Shown piece by piece: positions 1 through 12,469 of a stretch of DNA of 64,000 nt. Source of the stretch: Ascidia mentula (taxonomy: Eukaryota; Chordata; Ascidiacea; Phlebobranchia; Ascidiidae). The first letter of the stretch is position 1. Every line of letters begins with the position of its first letter. Under the pieces are notes generated by a model. The model was not told the DNA's origin. It worked only from the letters and a program-made list of their open reading frames with translations, and made no database searches. The stretch spans positions 16,071,001 through 16,135,000 of the forward strand of contig OX387202.1 in assembly GCA_947561715.1 (NCBI GenBank), written 5' to 3'. The position numbers and the translations under genes were made by a program.

Positions 1-3000
1 AAGTTATGAACAGAACATGCAATGCACACCAGATAATGTCCTGCAGCATTGCGCAATAATGACGTGACAGGACATGAATTTTGTAATGCTGTTACATCAT
101 TTACTCAAATTTATAGGTAAGACGAATTAAAATACCAGTACAAAAACTAATTACTTGGTTCTTCTTACTTTAGTTGCCATAAATAAGGATGACGAAAAAT
201 CTCGAAATTCTGAAAAACGTAATTGCGGGATGTGTTCCTTGTGTAACTTCGTTGTGAGGGTGCAAAACTTTTTAAGGTACCGAAAAATGATTATTTATTT
301 ACCCATGCTGTATACGGATTTCGTATTGTACGGAATTCGTACCTTGTATGGATTGTGCAATTGTTCTTCTTTCAAAAGTGTAATCAATGCAATATTCCAC
401 AGTGCAACGCTTTCATGACGATTTATGTTAAATCACCGCCCACGTGTTATTTTACCCATCGTGGGCAGTGAATGCAACCTACCATGAAAAAGCTTCTGAT
501 CGTTAAAAAAAACTTTGCCTCTAAACAAACCATTGACAACATTTTAATGCATTGGTTGCAAGCAAGCTTTAAACAAAACCTACTGCTTCTAGTATGAAGC
601 AGAGTGTTGCTGCGTGTTTTAAATCTTGACGCTACAGATTCTGTTGGTTTGAGAACCTTGCCAGATAAAATGAAAATTGTATATTACGTTATGTTCTCAG
701 AATTATATAGCTGATGAAGCTGTAAAGTATACAAGAATTAGATGAAATTTGATCATTTCAGAAGAAAGAAGTGTTTTTTTGTGGATTATGCCCTACTATG
801 TGTCGAAATAACTATGGTAGTAATACGTGGTTTCAGAACGTAACGATACATGGGCCGTTCTTATTTTTTGTATATGTGATTTTAAGTTGTTGGCGGCGGA
901 TTGGAGTAACACGGAATAATGTTTGTACTTGTATGTTATAATTACCAACCAAAACTCATGATAATAGCGGTGGTGTGTTATAAAAGCATATAGGGAGTCA
1001 ACATGTTTTGAACGGTGTTCCGCTATTTAGCACTTAAACTGTGATGCCCAGAATGCGCCAGAAAGACAAAGATTTCGTGAAAAAAAAAATTCAAAGCAGC
1101 TTGGTTGCTATGCCAGTGAACCTTGATCAAAATACGATGACTGTGATGGTCAAGATTATAATTTGAGTTATTTATGATATTGGTGGCTGGCGTTTATTTT
1201 AAACGATTAAATAATATTAATATTTCGCTGCAGAGCATCAGAATTTTGATTTATTATTGATGATTAGCGTTATTGCCAGACTCAGCTATCAATGATAGTT
1301 GCGCCATCAACTAATTCATCAGAATTTATAGGACAAACTGCACACGTATAAGGCAATGGCATACCTAAGTGCATCACAAAACGTTGTGTGTGATTCCGGT
1401 AAAGATTTGCGGTCTCTGATTGCAGTCTGTTTTTTTTTGAAAAACAGGTTATTGACGTTGGTAAAATAATCATGGTGATGACCGATAGCGTACCTTAAGT
1501 TTCGGTTGAGTGTCAACAATTACGGCAAGTCAGACTAACGACTTTTGCATCTAGGTGTTTGGACATTCAGTGAGAGAATAAGATGTGATGAAAACGTCAC
1601 AGAAGCTAGCAGTAGCGTAGCCAGCCCAAAACGTGGTGGGGCATTCTGAAGTATATGTTACTTAGTATAAAAAACTTGGAGTTAAGTAGTGTGAACAGAA
1701 AAGTTGATATGCTAGTTATTGAGCAGACGTTTTAAATACCACTGTGTTCATCATTGGTGCTAAGTAAGAATGAGTTAGGTTCTACTGAATAACAAAGGCT
1801 GCGCAGTAGCAGTGCGCGTGCAGACCGCGTGGTTATTTTTTTGCTGGTTGTGTTGCCAGTTATTTTGGCACATTTAAATATGAATAATTCCATTAGAATG
1901 AGGACTTAGTTACAAAACTGCGTAATAGTTTGCTGACTGTGCTTTGCAACAATTAAAACGTTTCCTGGTATTATGATAATGCAACTAAAAGATGTGTTGT
2001 CACAACGGACAATTTACTGAATAAGATCGGTCGCAAAACTGTTCGATAAGTGCGTTAGAATTTGCCATAATGTGAATTTGTCTACATAATGAATGTACAA
2101 TTGAGAGTACGTTTGCAAAAATTGCGCCGATATAACATCACCAAGGCGAGTTACGAAGTAGTAAATTTGTTGGAATATTTGAAAGGTTTTCGCCCTTGAT
2201 ATTTACGCCAGAAGCGTTTCATCCTTGTATTACACCACCTTTTTTAAACCAATTCATACACAAAATTGTTGCAATCTAAAAAAAAACCGTGTATATACAA
2301 TAAAACGAAAAGCTCACAGTAACGATATTATAGACTATGTCGATGGGATGAGAAATGGACGCCATTCGGTTAGTCCATTGGAGCATGTTAATCAAAACCA
2401 TAATTGATTTGAAATTGACACAAAGACAGTTATAGCAGTGATGAATTACGTAAATTTCCAAACGATTAAAATAAACTCGTTTAATTCACAGTTTGGTTTT
2501 TGATTTGAAATCGGTAGTCAACATTCATGCCAGGCCGAGCTAACAGCTCTACGCACAGAACAGTGATGTGGGGTCCAAAGACGCATTAGCTAGGAATGGT
2601 ACAATTTTGTGCTAATTTTCTTGCGATATCGTTAAATTTAAAAATTAACTAAATTACCCTTATCTACGTTAGATTTAATAAATAAAGAAGGTTTTAATTA
2701 TGTGTTTGGCAACTGGCAAGGTCAATTATTGCTATTGAAAGGGGGGGAATGTGCAATTACGACGATTGTTAATGTCAAATGATAGAAAAACCATAGTTTG
2801 TGCACGAGTAAAATTGTAATTTATAATAATTTGAATCAGAGTTAATTATAGCAATGGTGGATGGCCTTAAATTCTAACGATTGAGATAATATTCATTATT
2901 TCGCTGTAGAGTATCGGAAATTTGATTTATTATTAATGATTTGCGTTATTGTCAGGCTCAGCTATGAATGATATGCGTACAAGAGATGTTGGCATTGTAG

Positions 3001-3276
3001 CAGCAATTTGTTAGTGACTGGTGCGCGACAAATTCTAAAGAATTCAGATGACAAACTGCACACGTATATTGCAATCACATGCTGAGTGCATCACACAGAG
3101 ATTTGCGGTATCCTGATTGCAGTCTGTTGTTTTTTTCAGTTTTCTGCTGATGCGAAGCCTACGTTTTCACTGCTTTAAAATTTTTCTTTTATGTTAAGTG
3201 GCTTACTACAACTACGACGTTAGCTTAAGCGGTATATTGCGCAAGATAGTGGATTCACAACATAAACTATATCGTC
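1..3276. other. Intergenic region upstream of casp1, with a diverged direct duplication
   Basis: I see no supportable gene here; the open frames are short and match nothing I recognise. Two parts resemble each other in the same orientation. The stretch around 1180-1450 (ending in a short T run near 1430) recurs at about 2850-3140 with many substitutions, including a shared stretch at the phrase ggacaaactgcacacgtat. This is an old tandem duplication with a period near 1.7 kb. The last few hundred bases should hold the casp1 promoter, but I see no convincing core element. Confidence 0.5.
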
Positions 3277-6200
3277 ATGGATGCAGGATCGTCTATGACG
3301 TCAAAGGGTGGAATCGAACATGAAGCAACTATGTCAACAGACCAAATGATGACAAGTAAGTTGGTTTAACGTGGTATCAATGCTTGGCGTGGTCTTCTGT
3401 TTATTTCCCAAAATTAGATACAAATGTTGATGCGACCAGAGATTGTTAATGGGGTTATTCTGCACGATTAAAGAAAGTCCTAATTTATTTAAAAAAATAT
3501 CAACATAGGGAAACGGCAATCATATTTATCATTACGCATGATCACCTTGGTGGCACCGAGTATACACTATTAATGAAGAAAAAGCGTTTTTGAATTATAT
3601 AATTTAAAATAAACGTGCTGCTTCCACTGAAATACAACGAATATTACCTCCGTTGCTTAGACCACTCGTTTAACAAAGCGGGCCCACGTTGTTAATATTT
3701 TGCAATTTTACGTCGTATGTAGGACTGAGGTTTCGTACCGATGGGTTTGTCACAAACTGCAACGTTGGCTCCTAACCATATGTTCTTTTTCCGTAAACAG
3801 ACGTTGTTACAAAATGTTTAGTGCCTTTTTTTCTCTAAGGTGTTACAAGCGATTACAGTGAAAGCGCGGGGGTTGATGAAACTTGGTTTCGATATGATGT
3901 TAATGACAAGGGGAAACTTGGAAAATTCTTCATCTTTAATCAGGTAATTGATAACTGAAGAAATGACGGAAAAGTTTTGTTAACGACAGACATTTTAAAC
4001 ATCAAGAAAATAAAACTAAACTTTACTAAACATCTTTTAAGTCTTGTTCTACCAGACTTTTGAGAACACATCCGTTGAAGAAAGACGTGGAACAAACCAG
4101 GACGAAGAAAACTTGACCAGGATTGCCACAGCCCTAAATTTTGATGTCGAAACATTTAAAGATAAAACAACCGATGAAACATTCAAAATACTGAAAAGCT
4201 GTCAGTATCTTTTTTGAGATTTGCAAATCTCTATGGCGTTTGTATTAACTTCCTGTTGTTTTTAACAAACGTTTGTATGTTTAGTTTCTGAAAAGTATAA
4301 AGATGAGAGCTTCTCGTGTTTTGCGTGTGCGTTTTTTTCCCACGGAAGAACACAAGAAGGATGTCAGGAGATTGCAACATACCGCCTTGAGTCGGGAGGT
4401 CGAAGAGTCATCGACTATTTTAAACTTGAAGATGCGTTGAAGTGTTTTACGGATAATAACTGCAGTTGTCTATCCGGAAAACCCAAACTTTTTTTTATAC
4501 AGGTGACAATATCAAGTTCATAATTTTAATGTAAGAAAATAATTTACTAGAATATTTGTGCAGACACTGACCAAAAGCGACGTAAAACTTTTAATGAATG
4601 GGCACTTTTCACGTGCGTAATAGTTGCGTTTGCTAGTAACTTAATGGACCAGCAAAAAATGATGTGTTAAATTTTCTTTATTGCTTTAGGCATGTAGGAA
4701 CACAAAAGAAATTAAAACGCAGGAGGCAATGGAAACACCTGATTTAGATGACGTAAAGGTATTGTCCGTTGCACCAGAGGCCCATTTCTTCGTTGCACAA
4801 TCAACACTTCCAGGTTACTCTTATGTTTAACTGTATATCACACTGTGTATTCACACTGCCCATCCCACTTTTTTACAGAAAGCGTATCATTTCGCTACTC
4901 AGCATCTGGAAGTGCTTTTATAAAAACTTTGTGCGAAACATTTGGAAAATTCTTGGAAAAGGATAAAAAATTTACTCCCGAAGAGGTGCAAAGCAAATGT
5001 TTGCGCAACCAAAAAACAAATATTGATCTAAAGCAAATCATAATAAAGTTCATCGTGATTGTCTAGCGTATTGGTAAAATCAAAGCATGTTTGTATTTTA
5101 AACTTGCCTTTGCCTCAGGTCTTATGCGACACGAACGCCATTATGTCCCTGACGGAACAAGAATATGTGAAGACAATGGAAAATAAAAACTATGAGTTTA
5201 CAATGACACAACTGGCACCATTTACATCTCAGTTGACAAAAGACTTTTACTTTGGGTAATCATTTTTATTTGCTTACGTACTAAGTAAACAAAACAAACG
5301 AAATTTGTAAAATAGATTATAAGGACTATGTTAATTTTTGCAGAAATAAGCATGAAAAAAAGGAAGAAGAACGGGGTTTCATTGGTACCAGCAGCATTAA
5401 AATGCGCGAGACGAATTTCAGCAGTCTTAAAGAGCACGAAACAAATTCCAATTCATTTTTAATTTTTTGCTCTGAGGCAAGAGTTTCTAAAATTGTATTG
5501 TCTTTTTAATCATATTTTTGATGTATGTACTGCATTTGCAAGCTGCAGATTAAATACAATTGCGTTTTTACAGAAATACGAAAAGGCTTATGGTAAATTA
5601 GACCAAAATAATTTGTCCAACACAGCGAGAAAGATGGGATTTGTTCCCAGTGAATTTTGCTACAAAGATAAAAAATGTCTATTTCAACAAATAGAAACAT
5701 GTAAGTGATAAATATGTTACATAATTATTTATGTATGGAAGACAATTTAAAACCAAACATTTAGATTTTAGCACAACAAACCACGAAAACAGCAGCATAT
5801 TTCTCTTTGCTTTGCTCTCCACCAACGAAGGTAATGCCTTTGACAATGAATGGAAATACGATCCAACCATTGGGGAACTGCTGAGTGCATTTTCTACTAA
5901 GAACCGCCCTCAATTAAAAGATGTTCCAAAACTGTTCTTTTTGCAGGTGCGTTTTTGCGGGGTAAAACATAAAAAAACTAAAAATGTAATTTAAGGTTGC
6001 TAATCCAACTGCGATCGACGATGGAAACCCAGATGAGAATAAATTTCCTTTCCCTCCTTCTAATAACCCATATGCTGATATGCTGATTGTTCATTCACGT
6101 TCCAGTGAGCAGAAGTGAGCTTTTTCGCGATAAACATTTTAATAAATGTTTTATTATTATACTAGAGAGTTATTTCAACTTCCAAGACAATGGTTGTATG

Positions 6201-6624
6201 TCCATTTTTGTGAACATCTTGTGCAATTGCCTTCTTGAATATCAAGACCAGTTGGACATCATGCACGTAAGATATCAAATCAATGTATTGAACTTATAGA
6301 AGCTTTAAAAACGATTTTCATACCTCCATAAATGGTCAAAGTGTTTCCTGCCATTGCGCCAAAGAACAATGTTGAATAGGCCTGGAGTTAAGTAAGTAAT
6401 ATATCAAAACGCCAATTTTCCATGTCGTGTGTGTATTCATTGTATTTACACCATAGAATAAAACTAAAACTGAAAAAAAAACTGAGCATAGGCATATTAC
6501 TGTTTTGTAGATATTGAGGCGGGTGAACTACACATTGACAAAACTGAATCTACAAAACATGGCCTTGGTAACATCGCAACTCAGACAGTCGATAACCTTG
6601 GCTACAAAACCGAAGATTGAATGA
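3277..6624 (+). CDS. casp1: double-module caspase (catalytic CASc followed by pseudo-caspase CASc)
   Basis: Thirteen exons with consistent phases give an open 552-residue protein: 3277-3355, 3840-3943, 4056-4200, 4285-4502, 4690-4813, 4879-4985, 5119-5255, 5344-5476, 5574-5700, 5765-5946, 5996-6104, 6187-6266, 6511-6624. The start is the first ATG of an exon that splices in phase into the module; the prodomain is short, with no CARD or DED visible. Module 1 (about residues 50-305) has the caspase hallmarks: ERRGT with Arg72, SHG with His129, QACRN with Cys184, and Arg229 just before the GSAFIKTLC strand, so an Asp-specific cysteine protease is predicted. Module 2 (about 340-552) repeats the same exon pattern, but the His position reads LLSTNEG and the Cys position QVANP, so it should be inactive. 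Intron 8 starts with GC (5477). The arginine equivalences rest on family knowledge; cleavage activity is inferred. Confidence 0.85.
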
Positions 6625-8548
6625 TATTGTGATGTAAATTGGTAAACGTGTACCTGCTTACATTGAAGAAAAATTGTACATAAGTTTGTTTTCTTTCTTT
6701 GGATATCATTTCTGATGTGCTGTTGCTGACGACGCGAAATATTTTTTACACCCTTATAGAGGTCATTTATATTGCAATTGTATGTGTATTTTACGATAAA
6801 TATGAGCTAAGGTAAACAAGAGTATCATTGGTTCTACACATTTCCTGATGATGATGCGTTGGTCGCAACGTGAACGCAAAAATATTATGTGTATTTTGTT
6901 TGCCTGTAAACTTCAATTTATTGCTTTCGCTTGTTTTGCTGCACGAAATCTAGTAAGCTTATATATATTTAGAAATACTACTGTTACATGTGTTTGTGCT
7001 AAGCGTTGCTTGCCTCGAGTCTGAACCAAAAGACCGAGGTCAGTAATAAATGTACATAAATTTAGAAACGACTAAAACCACTACATTTGAAGTAGTTTTG
7101 TGGAATGGGTGGGTGGGCCTGCTGCTGCTGCTCTCACGAAAGTCAGAGTTCTCACGTGTCGAGGGATCGTTCAGACAGCGTTGGTGGCAGACCTGAAAAA
7201 AGGAGCATCACAATTTACTTGCATTACAAGCTTAACAATGCTAAAAGCTTCCTTCCACAACTCATGTTGACGTAGGCAACTTGCTGCATTTGTTATGATG
7301 TATCACCTGGTACCAATTTATAATGTTCGATGTAAATAAGAGTTCAGTACAGTGGTGCAAAATCGTGTCGAATTAACTCGTAATTATAAGGGATTCAACC
7401 TTGCTTGTCACTGTCACTACGTATGTGCCATACGATGTAGTGAAACGTGGGTTCGATACTGATTTCCGTCAAGCTATTACACCACCGCATTTGCTTAATC
7501 TCCTCAACTTTAGCCAACGTGGGCCACACAGGCCACATCCAATGAAAATAGCGTTGTTCGTAACTCATCATTCTGATCACTAACATTGCCCAAATGACAG
7601 CAAAGTGGTTACATGACCATATAGCTGACAAGATTGTTATCAGTCATACCAAAGTTTCACTCCAAAAGACAGCATACCATTTTTGCAGAACCTAAGAATG
7701 ACAGAGGCATTTCTTAGTTGAATTGACTGTAGACACTGTTAATCATGAAGCTTTTCTGAGGAAGTTGAAGTGAGGAATTAAGGGACCTCCTTGTATTTAG
7801 TGTTTATTCGCGTAGTCCACACGAATGATTTGATTGGAAATGTGATTAAAATTCAATGTTACAATGTAGCCACAGCAATCTGTTTGCTATAGGATGAGGT
7901 GAACCAAAAAAAAACTAAACGCTGAAATTATTTCCGAAAGTTATACGCCACCGACGCTCATATGGCACAACCAGTGCTATTTTGATGAAAAACCTTAGCC
8001 TTTCCATAGAACCATTGTTTTAATTGTTCACGGATCACGCAATTAGGGCACTTTGTTATTTGCATTAATAATATTTACAACAAAAATGTTAAATATAGAA
8101 ACGAACTGGACACCCGCAGTACATAAAATTCAGGGGTCTTTAACTGTGTGATCACTGACTGACACTTTGAAGTGCACACGTTACGTGCATGTTTAAGCAA
8201 ACACAAACGCCATCAAATATTTGAAGCCAAATGTTTGGAAGAAAGTTAATGAAGACTCGTAATAAACTGATTTAATTATCGCACAGTGATAAACAGCATA
8301 AAAAGTGCAGTGAACTTAAATTGCGTACAAAATGAAAACTTCATGAAAATAAATGAAAAATATACGTGGCACAAATTACTCAAACTTGTGACAATGTCAA
8401 TAACCAATGACAATGCACAAAATGAAATGCGAAAACGACCAATTTACAAAAATTTACAAAAATTTACAAAAATTAAAATTTGAATGGAAATTCCTATAGT
8501 TGTAAATAAAGTTATTACAGAAAATTAGGACAAACTATAAAAACATAG
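6625..8548. other. Intergenic region between casp1 and the first caspase relic
   Basis: The first ~560 bp (to about 7190) have a matching inverted copy at about 47010-47600, the 3' flank of casp2, including a CTG/CAG-rich stretch near 7118. Beyond that I see only short frames without recognisable content. No gene is supported. Confidence 0.5.
7045..7050 (+). terminator. Candidate poly(A) signal of casp1
   Basis: AATAAA lies about 420 bp after the casp1 stop codon. The same hexamer sits at the equivalent place after casp2 (47128-47133, minus strand), so the 3' flank was duplicated with the gene. Use as a polyadenylation signal is inferred. Confidence 0.45.
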
Positions 8549-10344
8549 TCACTCTTGTTGATCGTTTGTCTTCGTAGCCACCGTCACCTGTTGTGTGAGG
8601 TGTGTTGTAACAAGCGGGACGTCCACTAAACTGATCCGCGACATCCTCAAGTTCACTTGTTGCATAATCTGTGGTACAATGTATTTACAGAAATTAATTT
8701 TGTGTCGGGAATACTTCTAGATAAGAACCAAGGAGAAATTGTTTTGTTGGACTTCTTGTCAGTTCTGGAAGCTTTAAAAAGTTAATGCATGTTTTCCAAC
8801 CGGTGGTACGTGTGCCACTAGCGGTACGCGACGGCATTCCAGGTGGTACGCTCGCTATCCGTAATTTTATGATATAGTTCGAATTTAAAAAATCCTAAAT
8901 GATCTTAAAATGTTCGTTACTTAATCACCTAGGTTACTTCGTAACACTCAACAAGGTGCAACCACAAAAAGGTTAGGAAACACTGTTTTAATGCAACTAA
9001 TTTTGAGGTAAGTATAGCCTTCCCAGGCTAACGGGCAACTCTCGCTAATCTAGACATCCCCTTACTTGTTAATTTTGTTCTTTTCTATAAAGCACGTAAG
9101 TAGTTTAATCAATTTGTTAGCGATTACCGACCGTTTGGGTATAAACACATGCACGAGGTATACATTTAAACGTTAAATAGCTTCCTTCCAGGATGGATTG
9201 CAAACGCATAGCGTAAATTAGTGCGCTTAAAAATGCATTGCATGCACGAAATTTTGATGGTTTTAAAATATGCTGGATGGATAAAATGGGACAAATTTGT
9301 ACAGGAGATTTTCCTTGTGCAATTCAACAAGCAAATATTATTCTGTTTTTGTTTGTTAAAGGACTAGTTTTCCTTACTTGCAAAATATCCAATTTGTTTT
9401 GGAACTCAAGCAGACAATCGCACAAACTGCAGACGAACACAGATTTGCGTGTATTTTCTCCATCGTCGTCATAGCGGCCTGCACGATAAAAAATGTCTTA
9501 CTTTCGCCCTTTTATTGTTATGAGGAAAAAAACAATGTACTTACCTGAACGTGAGTGCGTAACTAGAAAATCAGCGTATGTTGGTTGAATATGTTGGTAC
9601 TTTGACATGCAGCGAATGCCGTCTAGACACCCATTGGTATCATCGGAGGTAAGGTTACAAGCCTACAAAACCGAAATTTACAAACAGGTCAATGCGTCAC
9701 GATTCGTCATTGATTACGTGTATGGAATTGTACGAAACTCGATTTGGACATAGTGTATGAGGCATTGAATTATACAAAATACAACAGCTGGTGAAATAAT
9801 TGCAGTTTCTATCTTCCTAAATCTTCGAAGCATACTTGGATAAAGAGTATTTTTGGAACATTTATCAGTTGAGGACAATTTACCCCGTCAAAATCAGTCA
9901 TCAGAGAGCCAACTGTAAAATCATCGTATACCAATCTTCTCCCGTGTCATTTTTGTCATTCACAGTAAGCACGGCACAAAGAAATACGCTGTAAGTTTCT
10001 CCATCTTTCGCATCATTGAAGTCATCATCGCCAACATAATACACATTTTTTAACATAATTTTTAGATTACTGCAATTCTTGGATAAAATATTCTTTACAT
10101 AATGCGCTGACGTAAATAAGCAAAGGCTTCAAGCGCTAAACTGTGGCAGATGCAATAAAAAATTAAAAATAGGGTCGTAAGAAGATTGTACTTCGGGCCA
10201 ACATTCACCGAGCTCTCCGTTCTGAGATAATCACAAAGTTCTGTACCATGTCATTCGTACCTTAATGTACACTGTCATACATATTTAAAACTCTGGTTAC
10301 TTACGTGCTTTAATTTTTGCTGTCCTGTCTTCTGCGTTTTTGTA
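8549..10344 (-). pseudogene. Caspase relic A: 3' half of a second (pseudo-caspase) module
   Basis: On the minus strand these pieces match the second module of casp5: part of the exon encoding RTAKIKA (10305-10344), the exon 9836-10022, then 9545-9662 (begins ACNLTSDD, so the Cys of QAC is kept), 9378-9478 (CDCLLEFQNKLDIL motif) and a terminal exon 8549-8668 ending in TGA. It is broken in three ways. The 5' end stops inside an exon at 10344. The acceptor of the 9836-10022 exon has lost the T-rich tract and AG seen in the sister copy at 11175-11181. The same exon carries a 2-bp insertion near the DWY codons relative to the sister copy, shifting the frame. It is the left arm of an inverted duplication with relic B. 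Confidence 0.75.
8788..8985. mobile_element. Short hAT-like MITE inside an intron of relic A
   Basis: A 198-bp element has imperfect terminal inverted repeats (CATGTTTTCCAACC on the left; CAGTGTTTCCTAACC as the reverse complement of the right end). It is flanked by 8-bp sequences agttaatg and ttttaatg, 6 of 8 matching, as expected for an aged hAT target duplication. There is no coding capacity. The ends resemble the common CAGTGTTTCCCAACC class of hAT-related ends. Confidence 0.5.
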
Positions 10345-11729
10345 CCTTTAGGTTTTGTGTCATATGAACCGAAGTTTAGCGGAAAACGACATGAAAGTCG
10401 TCAGGGAAAAAATCAAATGCATTAAAAAGGAAATTGCGTCAGTCACAACACAATTAACCAAGGACATTTGTTTAAAGTAAGTAGTTAATAAAGAAAAAAA
10501 TACAACATTTGTATATGTTACAAAATTAACGCATTCTATTTCTCCGCACATCCAAAAACTGAAGTAAAACCAATTTTTTTAGTGGAAAGGAAGTTTCTTT
10601 AACAGTTATTGATCAAAATGTTCAGCACGCAAACTCAAACCACTTTTTGATTTTATCCTCCGAGGTATTATTAATTTTTTCACTTAGTAATGTTGTGAAT
10701 GCTCGATATACTTCTGTACAAATATGACAATCCACTCATAAGTTATATATCGCTGCGTGTTTAGAGTTACCACTCAGCGTATGGTTCTCTGGACAAACTG
10801 AACTTTCATGAAACTGCAACCAAAATGGGTTTTACCACTCACATCATTTGCTACAAAAACGCAGAAGACAGGACTGCCAAAATTAAAGCACGTAAGTAAC
10901 CAGAGTTTTAAATATGTATGACAGTGTACATCAAGGTACAATTGACATGGTACAGAACGTTGTGATTATCTCAGCACGGAGAGCTCGGTGAATGTTGTCC
11001 TTAAGTTCAATCTTCTTACGACCCTATGTTTAAATTATATTGCATCTGTCACAGTTTAGCGCTTGAAGCCTTTGCTTATTTACGTCAGCGCTTTATGTAA
11101 AGAATTTTTTAACGAAGAATTGCAGTAATCTAAAAATTATGTTAAAAAATGTATTTATGTTGGCGATGATGATTTTTTTAGACTTCAATGATGTGAAAGA
11201 TGGAGAAACCTACAGCGTATTTCTTTGTGCCGTGCTTACTGTGAATGACAAAAAATGACACGGGAGAGGATTGGTACGATGATTTTACAGTTGGCTCTCT
11301 GATGACTGATTTTGACGGGGAAAATTGTCCTCAACTGATAAATGTTCCAAAAATACTCTTTATCCAGGTATGGACCGAAGAGTTAGGAAGATAGAAACTG
11401 CAATTATTTCACCAGCTGTTGTATTTTGTATAATTTAATGCCTCATACACTATGTCCAAATCGAGGTTCGTACAACTCCATACACGTAATCAATGACGAA
11501 TCGTGACGCATTGACCTGTTTGTAAATTTCGGTTTTGTAGGCTTGTAACCCTACCTCCGATGATACCATTGGTCTTGACGGCATTCGTTGCATGTCAAAA
11601 TACCAACATATTCAACCAACATACGCTGATTTTCTAGTTACGCACTCACGTTCAAGTAAGTACATTGTTTTTTTCCTCATAACAATAAAGGGCAAAAGTG
11701 AGACAATTTTTTATCATGCAGGCCGCTAT
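9470..11729. repeat. Fold-back inverted duplication (arms 9470-10344 and 10854-11729)
   Basis: The plus-strand segment 10854-11729 reads as the reverse complement of 9470-10344 with scattered differences, through exons and introns alike. The unpaired spacer 10345-10853 holds two caspase exons of relic B. The left breakpoint lies inside an exon (after the TAC of a tyrosine codon); the right breakpoint lies seven bases into another exon (after GCCGCTA). Confidence 0.8.
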
Positions 11730-11858
11730 AGCGAGCGCAACATTTATGTAGTTTATGGACACTTCGTCGCCCTAGGACCAGCACTTCGATTAGATGATCT
11801 AGGTATTGTATATATGTACATCATGTTGTATGTTCATAACTTGCACACGAAAAAGTGA
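10352..11858 (+). pseudogene. Caspase relic B: internal exons, truncated at both ends
   Basis: Plus-strand exons match casp5-type genes: 10352-10476 (end of module 1, VLCHMN...TTQLTKD), 10583-10664 (linker, ending FLILSSE), 10765-10891, 11182-11367, 11541-11655 (begins ACNPTSDD) and the first seven bases of the next exon at 11722. Phases agree except in 11182-11367. There an extra A in the run near 11253 makes AAA TGA within the VNDKN region, a frameshift that relic A lacks. After 11729 the exon runs into unrelated sequence, giving a chimeric frame up to a stop near 11858. All upstream exons of module 1, including those with the catalytic residues, are missing. I judge it non-functional. Confidence 0.75.
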
Positions 11859-12017
11859 GTATAGTAGCACAGCACACTAAACACACTAAATGCAGTTCCA
11901 ACACAGTTAACAATCACAAAAATCAACATGTATCATTACGCGAAGACCACCAAGGCAAAATTATAATTTTAATTATAGTTGGACAATTCCATGTTTAATT
12001 TTTTTCCCATTATGTAT

Positions 12018-12395
12018 TCATTCTTTGAACGTTGTTGTTGTTCTTGATTTTTCGGTCGCCACGGTCACCGCCCGTGTGAGGTGTGTTGTGACAAGAGGGA
12101 CGTCAACCAAACTGACGTGAGACATCCTCAAGTTCACTTGTTGCATGATCTGTGGCACAGTATGCATCAACCATTGTCGACCGGTATATTAATTTACAGA
12201 ACATGGCGTAAGGTCTAAAAAACTTTACTTTTAAAATATGCATTAAAATTAAGAAAAAAAATCGTTTTTTAAGGTTTAGTGCCGTGTTCTACATAGGCGT
12301 ATTTTTTACTTGCATAATGTCCAACTCGTTCTGGAACTCAAGCAGGCAATCGCACAAAATGCTGACGAACGTAGATTTGTGACCGTTTTTCCCGA
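12018..12395 (-). pseudogene. Caspase relic C: last two exons only
   Basis: Two minus-strand exons are recognisable: 12310-12395 (ILCDCLLEFQNELDIMQ) and the terminal exon 12018-12149 (IMQQVNLRMS...LVTTHL, then TGA). Both are open and correctly phased, but the rest of the gene is absent and satellite DNA begins about 75 bp upstream. Together with the flanking 11740-12000 sequence it matches the block around relic D at 45840-46264, so this is a duplicated 3' end of a caspase gene. Confidence 0.7.
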
Positions 12396-12469
12396 CTTTC
12401 TTATAATCCCCTTTAACAATGCATCAGCGGGCATGGTCAGCCTATCTAAATGCATGGAGTTTCTTCATT

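Noticed and set aside
3277..3943. A CARD or death-effector prodomain at the caspase N-termini
   Set aside because: Only about 50-60 residues precede the CASc fold in casp1 and they are Ser/Thr-rich with no helical bundle pattern; no upstream exon was found in casp4.
9836..10022. Relic A as a functional caspase
   Set aside because: Truncated in mid-exon at 10344, missing splice acceptor, frameshift, and no module 1.
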